Position numbers and translations under genes: made by a program. Below, in pieces: positions 12,735-26,285 of a DNA stretch of 64,000 nucleotides; position 1 is the stretch's first letter; the number at the start of each line of letters is the position of its first letter. The DNA is taken from contig NC_056546.1 in assembly GCF_910596095.1 (NCBI RefSeq), positions 12,735,925 to 12,799,924 of the forward strand, in the 5' to 3' direction. The DNA is from Thunnus maccoyii (Eukaryota; Chordata; Actinopteri; Scombriformes; Scombridae). A model generated the notes under the pieces. The model saw only the letters and a list, made by a program, of their open reading frames with translations. It had not been told where the DNA came from and made no database searches.

Positions 12735-14010
12735 AAAGGGGACATACACACATTTACAGGTCTATATTTTTATAATAGTGCTCTACTAAAATATCTTTGT
12801 ATGATTTACAGTTTCAAAAAAACTCCTTATCTATCTTATTCTGGCTCTTAATGCAGTCCCTCAGTTCAGCCTCAGGCTGGTTTAGCTCCCATCTCTTTAA
12901 GGACCCCCTCCAGATGAGTCCACTCTGTTCTGACTGGTTAGCTGCCAGCTCCCTGCCATCAGCTCCCAGAAGCTGCGTCTTAGCCAGCGTTGCCAGATGT
13001 ACCATAATTATTGTATTTGTAAAATAATTTTGCCCTCTGTACGATGTGCGATCAATAATGCCAAAAGTCACATAAAGTATGATAATTTGATCATTTTGTG
13101 ACACTTGGTATTAGTTGTTGTAATCAGTCTAGGCTATCTCATTTGAATTAATTTCCTGACACGATCAGTATAGTAAAATATGGATCCTATGTCTGTGTTT
13201 ATGCATCTCTTCTCACGTGACATCTTTCCAGTCAATCACGCTTGTTGTGATGATGAACGTGACTTACGAGCATGGCTATCATTCTCCCGCAAGAGTTTGC
13301 ATCCATGTGAAAAAAAGTAAAGAAAATGAGTGCTGAAAAAGAAGGTGAGGTACGCTATGAGCTATGCTTTTGTTTTCGATGTTGGTACATTTTTATTTGA
13401 GTGAGTCCTGATGTGAGTCCACACATCATATAAATATGTCAGCAGTTTTTTATTTTTTTAAACGATGTGGCTAGACTTGTAGAGACTTGTGTAGTCAAAA
13501 AGTCCTTTGTGTCAATAAATACATGGTTTCTGAAATTACACATTAACGCCTATTTGTTCTCTCAGTTATGTACAATAATTTTCCTCAAAATATGATAATT
13601 TTAAGCCTCTGGTACGATACTTTAACATTTCCCATCTGGCAACGCTGCCCTCAGCTGACTTCTGGAGGCTACATAAAAGAAACACTAGTAGTAGGATTTC
13701 ACTTCTTTTTCTTGTCCTTTACTGAAAGTGTGAACTTCTTAAATACATCCATACATGTTCCAGCTGAGATCTGATCAGAAATCTGCGATTAATCAACACA
13801 AACAACCTTAGCAACAACCTTCGCAACAAAGGCTGCAGAGAGACATTTGTGTGGAGAAGTAAAGGTGACGCTGTGAGCAGGCTGAAGCCCTGGCTTTTGA
13901 CTTGAAGGCAACATTTTTATAAATGTTCACCCAATATTTTGGAACCATGTTTAACATAGACATCAGAATTTATAACAGTATATAAATGACAAAAAGCATG
14001 TTATAGCCCC
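12735..14010 (+). mobile_element. Family C element, copy 2, split by an insertion
   Basis: Starts aaaggggacatacacaca and ends near tgttatagcccc. The first part (12735-12984) aligns with the first half of the 9178 copy and the second part (13648-14010) with its second half. The 663 bp between them is a separate terminal-inverted-repeat element. Confidence 0.75.
12985..13647. mobile_element. hAT-like non-autonomous element nested in family C
   Basis: Terminal inverted repeats cagcgttgccagatg (12985-12999) and catctggcaacgctg (13633-13647) match perfectly over 15 bp. The flanking octamers gtcttagc and ccctcagc agree at 5 of 8 positions, which fits a decayed 8-bp hAT-type target duplication. It has no transposase frame. 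It interrupts an element whose uninterrupted copies are present in this window. Confidence 0.75.
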
Positions 14011-14136
14011 ATTAATATACTTCTGAATACATTTTCATTACCACAGAGTGATTTGCCAAAGACTAAGGATTTCTTTTTACTATTCTCTATTTCTTAGTCA
14101 CATGCACAAGGTGGTTGCTGCACACGTGCACACAAC

Positions 14137-14723
14137 CAGTGTTGGGAAAGTTACTTAAAAAATGGAAGCACTTACACTATATTTTACTAACTACTCAACG
14201 TCAAAAGTAATTAGTTACATCGTTATGCTTTCATTACACAGCAAAGCTCCATCAAAGGTGCCTCTTTTAAAGTCTTCACACCAGCATGTTACACCCTCTG
14301 TGTTTAACATATGAGGAAAAAGAAAATAAGATGTTGTGGTTAAATAAGCCTTCAGTTTGGAGGTATTTAACACAGAGTCACATTCTCTCAGTGAAGCTGC
14401 ATTGTTCTCACATGTTCTCACATTCTCCAACTCTGACCTGAAGTAATGATTCCTAAATGTAGCAAAGAAGAAGACAAACAACATGCAAACAAGACAACTT
14501 TTGAGTTACCTGGAGTTGCATTTCTCCTCTTTTGGTGGCTTCTAACCCCGTCCCCACACCTCCAGCCCACAAACCAAGCTAGCAAGGATCAGTCTGTCTA
14601 CTGAACGTTCAGAGATCAAACTGAAATCAATTCTCTATCACACTATCGCTAAGATGGCAAACAAGTCAACTGGTAAAATGTCAAACAAAGGTAACATAAA
14701 TAACGCATTACGGCCCAACCCTG
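14137..14723. mobile_element. hAT-like remnant (CAGTGTTGGG ends)
   Basis: Begins cagtgttgggaaagttactt and ends gcattacggcccaaccctg, giving inverted ends CAGTGTTGGG / CAGGGTTGGG. This terminal signature with the gttact/agttac motif is typical of an abundant fish hAT-type repeat. The 8-bp flanks do not match, so the exact boundaries are uncertain. Confidence 0.6.
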
Positions 14724-15080
14724 CAGCTGCCGAGAAGCAGCTGTTGTGTACAGGCATGTCGACAATATTAAGAAGAGTAATCATGTGCCCAGAACATCAT
14801 GTAATGTGAGACAGATACATTTGATGCTATTATAGCGATAATATCCTTTTTTTAGAAGGCACATTTGAAAACAGGTCCTTTATTTCCAATATTCATTACA
14901 TTATGGGACAATAGACCCACACCACATTCAACTATGCATTTTTTTTAAAAACATGATTATTATTATTTTTTTAAATTCCTTTACGAACATACTGCATACA
15001 GAAAACACATTATGCAAATAGAACATAGTACAAGTCTGTGGCTGGACAATACTAGAACATCAAGTATTTATCGTGTATGT

Positions 15081-15130
<50 letters not shown>

Positions 15131-15153
15131 TGTATGTGTGTGTGTGTGTGTTG
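15081..15153. repeat. (GA)n(GT)n microsatellite
   Basis: About 23 GA units followed by an interrupted GT run. Confidence 0.95.
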
Positions 15154-15210
15154 TGTCAACTGCCTCTTTGCTCTGCAAACTCTGAATCATAAGAGCAGCA
15201 CCACACAAGT

Positions 15211-15247
<37 letters not shown>
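15211..15247. repeat. (CA)n microsatellite
   Basis: About 18 CA units, 60 bp from the preceding GA/GT tract. The GT and CA tracts could pair as an imperfect hairpin. Confidence 0.95.
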
Positions 15248-18200
15248 AGTGAGCCTTCACTCAATTAACACAAGCAACATCACAGCAGCAACGGGCATCC
15301 ATTAGCAGGCATGTGTGAAAGTGTGTGAAAGTGTGTGAGCTTGTTTTTTTTTAGATGTGTAGGGAGGGAACTAAAAAGGAAAGGGAAAAACAGTGCTGGC
15401 ATGACATAAAACATGACAGAAGGAAAACATCCACACTTGCTGTGAACTATAAAGGCATTTTATCCTTTTCCACTGATCCAGTGGCCACATTTCTCACTAA
15501 TAAGGAGACAGATAAAATTAACATATGTATAATAGTATGTGTACAGGAGAGGTCCAACCTGATCTGATGTTGTTGGCAGTATAAAGACAACATACTGTTT
15601 TTATGTGTATGTACGATTTTGTAATAAGGCGCAGGGTCTTAGAAGTCTTTTTCTGGTGCCAAGACCGGATATTGTTTAAAACATCCCTCCTGTTGTAGAC
15701 CGACAACCCACTGTCCACACTGTTATTGTACATATAGGCACAAATGACATTAAGGCTCAAACAGTCTATAAGGCTTCAGCAGAACTTTAAGCTACTGAGA
15801 AACAATTGAAAGTCATTCAGCCATGACTTTAAAAATCTTTTAGATAACACTAAGCTATGTTTTCTTTACTCCAACACAACAAACTCCTCCCAGCACTCCT
15901 CTCTCCAAATCTGTCATGGCTGAATATTTAGTTGATTTTGACAACTCAACTCTCGCGTGATTTCAGAATGAGACTTCTCCTTGAGCGAGACTTGGTTAGA
16001 CACAATAACAAACAGACCAGATCAAGTGAAAGGTAAAGAAAAATGCTTTATTTCTCTGTATGGTCCTTTCCATAATGTTGTCAGACACTTATTTTAACAA
16101 TTAAAGCCTGTCAGTGACAAAGACAAGCACTTTTAGTGGACGCAGATTGATGGGGTGCTATTGCCCCATCGGATTACATTGCAGCCTATTTTGCAGCTGC
16201 CGGCTGCAGCGCTCTTGCTCGATACTGGACCAATTTCAAAAATGATTATCCCCATTAGACACTTAGACACAAAAAGATGGGAAAATAGGGTCCAGATTGA
16301 AAATTACTGAAGTTTCCCTTTAACAAGTTGGCATCATAGTTACACTATCAAGATGTTATAATAAAACCTTAAAATAAAAAGTATCCAGACCTTTGTAACC
16401 TTTACCAAGCTTTTTAACCAAGCAGCAACTATCACAGCTTGAGGCTTGAGGCACCTTAAAGTGCAATTCCAATGACAGCTGATAGATCCTGGCTCCAATT
16501 TACTCCCATTCAAAAAGTGTCAACTTCTCTCTAGGACTACTAAGTCAATTATTTTTTTCAACAAGTCATTATCGTCTCAAGCACTTCATTCAGGCCCTCT
16601 AATAAGCGTGCTGGTCGTCATTTTGGAAATTATTGCTCCATTAGTAAGATTGAAGACTTATATTAGGCTTTGATGTCTGCTATGTGGGTGTTGATTGATA
16701 GCTGTGATTGACAGTTGGCTCGCCTGCTGCTCTCTCCGGCTCCGAGGCTCCTACTGAGTAAGACGATTGCTGCAATATTTCGGTAAGTTTGATGTTACTT
16801 GATTGTGATACCTGCCCTGTTAGTACAATTTAGCTAAAGGAGCTAACATTAGCCCGAATGTGCACCACTCAGTGTTCCCAGTAAACTAGCATTCATATTC
16901 GCGTATTTGCATTAGTATAGTTTTTATCTGTTTGTGTATTGGTTGGTATTGTTTTTCTGCATGTTTGTTGTAATAGTAAAAGTAAAAAATAAAGTACAAA
17001 GACCTGTATGTGTAGAAACATTTGCAGCTTTTTATACATTGTTTTATACATAGTGTAGCATGTATCTATTTCTTTGTAACACTGACAAAGAAATATCATT
17101 CACAAAAAATGTTGCATTTCTCCATTTTACCAGATAAAGTCCCAGCAGTCCCAGCGGTGGGCCTCTCTATTGTGCAATCAAATGAGATAGCAGGATGAGT
17201 TTCCTCTCACTGAAATTGAAGTCATAGCACAGTTCAACCATGACTGATTGCCTCTGCTCAGGCCCAGTAGTACACAGAGATTTATCTCTATTATTCTTTC
17301 TCTCTGTCTCCGCAAGCGTAAAACGAGAGATGCCGCCTTCCAGTGTAGCCCACTGTTGTTGCTGCTGATGGGTGGTCATGAGGAAACAAACCCAATACAC
17401 AGAGTCAGGACATATGCCTCTGCAGCACATGGTTGGTTCAACAGAAACCCTGAACTGCTCTATAGAAATACATGAAGAAAATCTCCTGAACATCGAAGTG
17501 ATTTTACTGGGAAATGACACATTTTCTGATTCACAGCTGTCTGCTCTGCATTCAAATTAAATTAATTTTGGTGTAATATTTACTACTATATCAATGGACC
17601 AATACTTCAAAATGCCACCTAAGGACATCAATTCATGTCTCGATGCTATTTTTTCCACCTGAAGGAAAGGTTTCTACCCTCGTATATACAGACTTCATTG
17701 TCCAAAAATTCATGGAAAAGCACAAAGTTAATACTTCAACGTGTATGTATGTTAATTATGAGCAACATTATCAAAGCCATCAATGAAGTACTTCATATAA
17801 AATGAGATGAAACGGTGATACCTGCAGATCAATGAGGTTACAGAGACTGCATTAACTGATATTTATGAAATGTAAACAATATGATCACACAACTGGAGAC
17901 AGCAGAAATAATTTCCAAATATTAAAAGTAAGGGCAAGGCTTAAAATAAGTGTGGGAATTATTATATGTGTCTTTAGTGTAGAGTAAGTATTTTTTGTCT
18001 ATTCTGAATATGTGATGCACCAAAAAAAGTTAATAAGTTAATAAGTTAATATTTAATGCCTGATGAGGCCTATTGACCAAAATGTTGCATTTATAATAGT
18101 GGGAGCTAATTAACATTGTGTGGATTATTTTTCTACTAAAAAGACAACAGAGGATTTAGTTTTTATTTGATATTATCATCACACAGTTGTTTCATGTTAT

Positions 18201-20779
18201 TCTGAGCAGCTGTTAAGGAATAAGAAGCTCCGTTTTAAACCCAGAGTGACACATGAAAGCCTGGAACAGCAAAGTGATTCTATTGATCTATTAAAGTTTA
18301 TATCGCTCTTTATCACTTGTCATGTTATTATAAACTCAGGACTTTTGTCCATGTCAAGATCTTGTAGGAATGATGACCATGTTTCCAGGGATTTGATTGG
18401 TCAGTAATCTGGTTGTTGGCAGGTTTTGATCTGATTCTCTGTTTAGCTGCAGGTCAGCAGTTCAGCATACAGTACAATAGGTTACCATGGTGATCTAAAA
18501 GTGAGCCAGTTACGTGATACCGGAAAATGTGAGTGAAGCTCAAAGATAGCCGGCTAACCCACTGATCTTGCTTTGTCTTTGTTTTTTAATTAAGGAAAAA
18601 AATAGAGTATGAAATGGATACAGACAGGTTATGTACACATAAACTCACACTGTAGTGCTCAGCGTGCCACACACATACAGTAACACCACAGACAGAGTGA
18701 GGATTTATTTTTCCATTAAATTCTTTGCATGTTTGAATGTCAATGTAGCCTTTTTGATGGCATTGGTTGTTTCTTGCAGTTTCTTTGAAGAAAGCTTCAA
18801 GCACCCTGTTGTCATGCAGACAAAAATAGACCTCAATGAAACTGCACTGGTTTGTAAGATGCAACTGTCAGTGTTGGTGCCCAGTTGCTATGACTGAGCT
18901 TCAGCTGACATAAATTCTCCCTTTAGGTCATCAACTTTCTTTACTTTTGTTGTACAGTGAGGTATTTTAATATCAGCACATGGCAGAGATAAACCAGGAT
19001 ATTCCACATATCACATCTTTTACTCTAGCAAAGTATTCAAAAGTAGCTAGATGTTAGTCTTTTTAAAATCATGATTCAATTAGATTAAAAAAAAACATCT
19101 CAAAGCTCTCTTAAGAATATATTTAATAGATGGAGGACGTGTTAAGACATAATCATGGACCTATTCAAAAAACAATTACCATATGAGTCTCAATGTGTAT
19201 GGCGTTACTATTATGAGAATGATTCATAATCAGGTCTTTATCTGATCAGAGTAGAGATGAACTGTAAAATAATTGGATTAATTGAGCTGAGCACTATCTG
19301 AATCATGGTGCCAGATGGCTGCAATTTGCTTTTCTCAGTATAGTGAATGTCACAACAAAATCATAGACGTTTGATACCAGATGTTAACATGCTACCTTTT
19401 CTGCACATTGTGACAACGTTTTCATTTATTGCTCACTTCCTATTTTTATATCCTTGTCCACAACGCCATCATTCTCTTGCTGACTGAAGGTGGATTTAAG
19501 AGATTTATGAGATTTTACTGGTTAAAAGTAAAATCCTTCTGCACCATTTGGTGTAGAAACTTTGTTTAAATGTAAAAACAAATCTTCAGGTGATGCAGTC
19601 TATTAGTTTTCTTGTTGTTTCCTTTTATACCCTTTAATTTATTCATCTTTTTGTTTTTAATGGATTCCTGTGGGAAGACCTTTCAACCTTCTTCAAACGT
19701 TCATCTTTTTATCAGCTTCTTACTTCTTCATACTTTGGGTTACGGTCATCATTTAAACTTTGTAAGCGTCTAGAGACTTTCAACTTTATAATTTTAAATC
19801 AGCATTTTGTTGTCTTTTCAAGTTTTTGACTTATCGTTGTTTACATTTTCAGCTTTTTTGGTCTTCAAACTTTTACATTAGTGTGTATTGAGTCAGTGAT
19901 GTCACTCACTGTAACTTCAACTAGCTTTCATCTTTCTTGAGCTTTTTCTTTAATTTTTATGCAGAAGTTATCATTGAAAACACAAACGTGGGTAAAACAT
20001 CTCATGCTATAGCTCCTTTGATTTAAGGAATGTATACACATAAAATACCTCAGTGTCTTCAGTAAAACCTTGTGCCACTCAAACAGAAAAAACATTTAGA
20101 TAGGACTTATAGTTTTAGAGCTATGAGTGTGTGTTTGAATTTTGCCTATATACCCTGACCATAGTGTGTGTGCCTCGCCTTACAGACACAAGCTGCTGTG
20201 GGGGGCCCCTGCCATCATTGTAACCTGTGACTCAGCCTCTGTACAGAAACTGGCACACCTGTCTCCGATTGGCTAATTCAACGATTATATTGCTGCCTTC
20301 AGATGATAAGAAATTTGCTCTTCGCTCACCGTGAGGTACGGCGCAGAGCATAGTGCAGACGCCTGGTGCAGAGGCAAAGCACAGCTCAGGTTTACGTCAT
20401 CAAAAGGTGCTACGTCACATACAGCTGTTATCTCATTGGCTGCACTTTGAAAGGTCAACAGCAACCGAGGTCAAAGTTGAAATAATTTGAACTGCTGATC
20501 ATGTGTGGGCACCTTTAATCTAATATCTGTGCTCGCTCCTCTCATGAAGACATTTTTAATGTCAGCCTTTACATGTATACACTACAGATATGGAAGTACA
20601 ATAATACACATATTGAAATACATTGATAGTGATGTAGTTTGAAAGAGAAAAAAAAATTAACAATACAATACAATTAGCTAAAAATGGGTACAGCTCTGGT
20701 TTGCTTTTAGCCAGCACTTAACCTTTGTTGTAAAAGATTTTATATGTGGAATTAATTTGATTTCAGTTGGTTATGTGTA
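15248..20779. other. Intergenic, old repeats, no gene recognised
   Basis: Segments at about 16120-16320 and 16440-16770 look like interspersed repeat remnants (gattgatggggtgctattgc; gtgattgacagttggctcgc) but have no second copy here to define them. A short tandem gttaataa x3 lies near 18029-18052. A more CpG-rich stretch occurs at 20150-20480. No exon could be supported. Confidence 0.4.
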
Positions 20780-21350
20780 CCAGAGTTGACAGCCCTCTAT
20801 GGAGAGAGCTGATTGTCCAAATTTAGATCTGCGATGTAGTATTTTACAGTTGCCATTCACTCTGTCTTTGGGTATATTTGGAAAAAGGCTCTGGGGCTAA
20901 ACTGTTGATGCATTTGAAAACTAATTTGAGAAAACAAAAATGAGTAAAGCTCTCAAAGGTAAGTAGATTGTATCTTTTCAGTATGTGACAGTGATGCAAC
21001 TGAACAGGCTTTTTGTCCATTATTTTCAGTGCCTGATTGTATAAGTGAGGTGTCTGGTTGTGGACGGTGATGGTGTTTACTGTTTTTGAAATCTTCTTTA
21101 CATGTTTATCATATTTGAGTTGTGGATCTAAAATTATTCCTAAAAACTTGAAATCACTTACCTCCTCTTTTTTGACTCCGTATCTTGATTTTAAAATTAA
21201 ATTTTCAATTGGGCCCTGTTTTCTAATGGAAAAATACATAGAAACTGTTCGTTTTTTTCAAATTCAAGACAAGATGATTATGTTGCAGCCATTGATGGAC
21301 GTCATCCACGTATGCAGTTAGAATCTCCGTTGCCTTGCTCGGTGACTGCG
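20780..21350 (-). pseudogene. LINE (non-LTR retrotransposon) reverse transcriptase fragment
   Basis: Read on the minus strand, the 131-aa open frame at 20844-21239 contains DFKFLGIILDPQLKYDKHVKK, the end of the RT domain and thumb of CR1/Rex/L2-type LINEs. It is followed by a C-terminal block with KIMDKKPVQLHHCHILKRYN and LVFKCINSLAPEPFSKY typical of fish elements. Upstream, codons for DDVHQWLQHNHLVLNLKKT extend the match in a shifted frame to about 21340. The endonuclease and the RT catalytic core are missing, so this is a truncated dead copy, as expected of 5'-truncated LINE insertions. Confidence 0.8.
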
Positions 21351-24300
21351 ACTCCTCTGTCGGTCTTCTGCAAACTTTATGAAGCCCAATAGAACCACAC
21401 AGGTATGTCCACTTTACTGATTACACCTCTCCTCTTTATAATGAGCACAAATACTTCACACAAACATGAGTTTTGCGCTTTGTTATGTTGTGTGTTGTTA
21501 GTGTGAACTACTTCGTAAAGACTAAATACCTCTTCCATGCATCATATTAATACTTGGTTTATCTCTAGTATTGACCTTCTGAAAATTTTCAATGGTGGTG
21601 TGTAGAAGTTTTTGGAGTCACCGGGCCGTTTCTACAGCCTGTGTATTCTCCTCCAAAAGTAGCAAGACTGGGAGGATAAAGATTGCTAAACTTTGACAAT
21701 AAGAGTCCCAATGAGGTAAGAGGAGCAAACCAGGGGGCTTTGGAAAAAGATAGATTTTCAAAATAACACACACGCACTGACAGACAGACAGACACACACA
21801 CACTTACAGTATATACTAACACACACTCAACCACACATTCATTAACAAACAAAATACTTTTTAAAAAAAATAAAAGCCCCTACACATTAACAGGACCTTA
21901 CACTATAGCAGGTGCGATTTTGAAAATAAAAATCCTAAAAGGATCACAATGGCCACACAGACTGTATAAGATGGACGACACATATCTTCCTCCCACTGTA
22001 CAAATATCACAGCGCTGCCATCTTGCACTGGTGATGTAATTTGTAATTTGATGTAATGATCGGGGGCTGAAGCTGCAGTATTGAGGTCCCGCTCATACAC
22101 CCTCCCAATCCAATTGCAAGCACATGCCCCCTGAACATGACGTAGCCTGGCTGCTCAATCTTGACGCTCTATTGCCGGCTGTACTACAACTGAAGGCTTG
22201 TTAAATAATGTAAATACAACAACTAACCCTGTAGTCATATTTAAAAAGTCACATATCTTCTTAAAACTATAAATAACATAATATTTCTAAGTATTTGTAA
22301 ACATAACTGACTATAAACATATATAGTGTAAATTTGAAACTCTTGAGTGCAAACATACTATCAAACTTAGTTCTCCTTTATTTAGAGCAGAACAGTCAAA
22401 CTAAATTTTACTGTTCCTTTAGCCTTTTTGGAAAGGGGGTCATGGTATTGAAATTCATGCAGATGAACAACTTTACTTCATCATTGTTCTTATACTGAGC
22501 CATGACAACATTTAATGTATAAAATGCTCTTGTACGACCCTAAAACCCAACTCCATGATTCTATATATGTTTAGCCTTAAGCATAATCCTTGATTGACAA
22601 GATTATTATATGAAAAGCCAAAATATTATCAGACAAGATTTTATTTATGCTTTCTCATTGGCCACAGTCTAGTGACAGCTTAAGACAGCAAATTAAAAAT
22701 GTCGAAGAGGAAACAGAAGCCTTACGTTGCTCCAGCACATCCACCACTCTGTGGAATGAGTCCAACCCTCCAGCTGGTCACAGACACTGGGACATCTCCC
22801 ACTTACAACTAGCTGATTAAAACCGAGCTGCAGCTTCATTTTTACCATCATATCCAGAGGCGCTGTTGTGGGAGATACAGAGTACACAAACTGACAACAG
22901 TTGGCTGACTGTCAGACTCATTTTGGTCTTTTTCCAAATAGCAAGTGGAAACGCATAGCTTTGTAATGTCTCAATATGGGTGTTGTCACAGATCTGTCTG
23001 TGTTATTTGTAATGTCACATAATTTCAGCCAAAATATTCTCCTCAAAAATCATGTATCTAAGGCATGCTGTCATGATAGCACATGTTTAAACCCTTCAGA
23101 TTCCATCAGTAGTCCTGAGAAAAGAGGTGTGATAAAGGTTACTGACCTGTTAGTAATGATTATTTTGTTTGGGTTTCTCAACCTGAGGAAAAAGAAATGT
23201 CTGTGTTTTGTTTGACCTGCAAAGTATCTGCTCATCACCAGCAGGCACGGCCAGTCTCACAGCCAGAACACCTGCTCTCATCCATATGCTGTTAGCAACA
23301 GGTGTCACACTGAATCCTCCATAGTTTGGATATTCATTTGTTCTGTGTCTCCAGCATCATTTCATTGAGAGCCAATAACTTGTGCCAACCAATAACTAGC
23401 ACTGGAAATGGATACAATTAATAAATTAAGCATGTTTGCTGTTTTTTATTTGTGCTTTGTTTTCTTTTTGTTTGCTTCCTTGCTTTGGTTTTTTTTTTTT
23501 TTTTGTCCTTCATTCATTTTTCCCTCCTTTGTCCTCCCATTGTTCCTTCCTTCATGCTTTTATTGCTTGGATTATCTTGTTTGGTAATTATTTGGGTCTT
23601 ATTCTTTTCCTTCTCTAACTGACTAGCATTCAGAGTGATGGACCTGAGATTACAAAGAGCAGCCTGCGTATCATCCAGCCTTGTGTTTTCTCAAAGAATC
23701 CCCACCTGCGCTACATGTGGGTACACACACAAAGGCAAACATTAACAATATACCTGCATATATAAATACAGGAAAACATGCTTTCACTAACGATTATTCT
23801 TGGGCATGCACAAACACCTGCATATGTCCTGGAAAAATGGACCTTTTGTGGGTTGAGGATAAAGCATGGATGCTTTCAGCACTGAGGCGTCAATTTCTTT
23901 CAAGTCCCCTTCCACTCAAAAATGTGTTCTTCTTGTTTCTTCAGTTGGATTTTGTTCTCTTCACAGTGCAGAATGATGTATGTGCAGAGTTTGTTTTCAC
24001 ATTCATCTGAAAGGAGGATGTTTTTCTAGCTCACCTTAAATCTGAGTTTAAGGTGTTTACCTACGAACATGATTTTGTGGCATCACAAGCCAATCATGGT
24101 CAATGATTGAAGCCTCCAGTGCAAATACACAAAGTAGGAGACAGCTTATCCAGTAGGTCAACTTTTGAAATGGACAATATTTGCATATTCATAGATTCTG
24201 GATTTTTGATTGAGAGGGGAAGGAGGAGATGTCATTTTAAAGAATGAGGTAAATTAACTGTTTTGTGAAATCAGTAGGTTAGTTCTTTTTTGCTTTTCCT

Positions 24301-25439
24301 GGTAGCGTAGGCAAAATACATTACATTTCTAATCAATTTGAACTGTGCTATATACCCTTACTTCTGTCATGATGATGATCTGATCACAACATCAAACTGA
24401 ATCATTTAATTTACTAGTATATATTTTTCCATTAAGTCTGAGATCTATTCTTTGAGATTCTTCATGACATATTAACCAATCTTGATGATTTGGAGTTTTT
24501 GCTCAAATTGTTTTCTTGAAGTGAATTTTATTCTGATTAAATGCAAAAAGCATTGGACTTGAATTAAGTTTTGAAAGTCAACATTTGTGAGAGTGGAGCT
24601 GGACTTGTGATTCTGATGCTCCAAATTACATGCTGAGTTTCATTTTACTTTGTTTTATAATGTCTCCAAATGACTTAATTTTATTTAGATGAGGTCCCAT
24701 TGCTAGCAGCATGTACCACTTTGTAACTGATGAAATTGTTTTCTTTCATATCTAAGTACTAGTGGATTTAGATCTGGCCCTGACAGGTCAGACGAACCTT
24801 TGATTGCTGAAGAGGAGTTGGAGTCGGTAGTTAAGAAGAGAGAGCGAGAGAGCCGCAAACAGCTGTTTCTACATGCCTCCCCCTGCTGATTTTGAGTGAT
24901 TTTTGTGAGTGCTCTGATTAATAAATGTATTCTTTGATTTTCAAACAGTCGCCTTATGTTGTTGTTATTTAGCCTTCCTGAGGCTATTGCATGGTTAAAT
25001 CAGCCCCCTTCATCCTGGTGCCAGACCTGAGTAGTAGTAGAAGTAGTAGAAGTAGCAGTCAGGGGTGGACTTACTTAGGCAAGATGGCTCTTTCATTATT
25101 ACATTGTTGGTATCTGCAGTGGGAAGTGGTACTTGTGAAATATGGATTGTTGCGTAGTGGTCTGAAAAGTTTGGGAATTTCTGCTATAGATTAATTTCAG
25201 CCAAGGAACCAGCAGTTTGCAGCAATATCACAATGACAATATTTTTTATTTAAACCGAGACTGGTTCACATATTTGTTACTATTGCTTGACATATAATAC
25301 AGAGCTCATTGTGTTGCCAAAAGTCAGATAGTCCAGGAGCAGAGCTTTTAAAAATGGCTCCTGTTAATAACACATGTAACAGTATGCAGCAAGTGAGTAA
25401 CATGCATATCTATCTTCATCATGGTTTGTATTGTTTTAT
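21351..25439. other. Intergenic, no gene recognised
   Basis: Contains a (GACA)(CA)n tract at about 21777-21803 and poly-T at 23489-23504. A segment near 24770-25020 has aataaatg, then a PBS-like tggtgcc, which weakly recalls an LTR end. Nothing here supports a host exon. Confidence 0.4.
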
Positions 25440-25775
25440 TGTTGAGGAGGAGACAAGGTGACAAGGAGGGGAGGTTGTGTGTGTGTTTGTGCATGTCAAT
25501 ATGTTATGTTGCTTTTGTATGTATTGTTTGTGCTTGTGAGATAAAGGTAGTTTTGAATTGTGAATGAAACCTGAAGGAGAGAGAGGAGGGGATCTTAACA
25601 GAGTGATTGTGTTCAATCAGCCTCAAACAGCAGACTGGGAGTGCCTGTATGTGTCTGCGTGTGTCACCTTCAACTCTATCGAGTGCTGCCCTCAATAGGA
25701 ATCAAACTCACAACCTTGGGATTTAAAAGAGACCAAGGTTGCCAAGGCATCATCTTAAACCACACATTGGTGTAC
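25440..25775 (-). repeat. tRNA-like SINE unit, copy 1
   Basis: On the minus strand, a Pol III B-box-like gagtttgattcct sits downstream of an A-box-like segment with ggtttaagatgatgcc. The distal part (ggtgacaaggagggg, gtttgtgcatg) is shared with the unit at 25885-26285. This is a degenerate SINE rather than a functional tRNA gene. Confidence 0.55.
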
Positions 25776-25884
25776 TACTATCTCAAGGCAAAAGATGGCT
25801 TCTATGACTCATATGTCTAACAGGGTACAGCAAAGACTGTAACGTATTCAAATAAGTTAAGACTGTTTCTAAACAACTTTATTT

Positions 25885-26285
25885 GAAGAGAGAAGGTGAC
25901 AAGGAGGGGTGTGTGCATGTTTGTGCATGCCACTATGTAAGTATGTCTTTGTATTTACTGTACTGTATATTTTTGGTGGGTGTGAGACTGAAGCCATTGA
26001 AGGTTTGAATGTACTCACAGTTAAGTCAGTTAAGACTCACTCTAACTGTCTTAACTGTGAGTATATTCAAACCGTCAACGGCTTCAGGTTTCATGCTTCA
26101 GTCTCATACACACCAAAAAGATGTAACTCAATCAGCTGATTGGAACCAGCTGTGTGTCTCTGTGTGTGTACGTTTCCTTAAAATGAGCAGTGTTGCCAGG
26201 AGCGGGGATCAAACCCACAAGCTTGTAATCTTGTAGAAATGATGACCATGAGAGCAATGCTTAATCCACCGGGCCAGCGGACTAG
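25885..26285 (-). repeat. tRNA-like SINE unit, copy 2, with internal hairpin
   Basis: On the minus strand the head reads tggcccggtggattaagc (A-box-like) and, about 50 nt later, gtgggtttgatcccc (B-box-like). The tail shares aaggtgacaaggagggg and tttgtgcatg with the unit at 25440-25775. Between head and tail it carries a long imperfect hairpin (25970-26119). The acceptor stem is not tRNA-like, so it is not called as a tRNA. Confidence 0.6.
25970..26119. repeat. Long imperfect hairpin
   Basis: The left arm 25970-26032 pairs with the right arm 26043-26119 through blocks ggtgtgagactgaag, aggtttgaat, actcacagttaag and their complements. The right arm has about 14 extra bases. The loop is about 10 nt. 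Confidence 0.85.

Noticed and set aside
24770..25030. Possible LTR followed by a primer-binding site (tggtgcc)
   Set aside because: Only a short PBS-like phrase and an aataaa; no paired LTR, no polypurine tract and no gag/pol remnant.
26190..26285. Possible tRNA gene on the minus strand
   Set aside because: A-box and B-box phrases are present but no acceptor stem or proper anticodon arm forms; called as SINE head.
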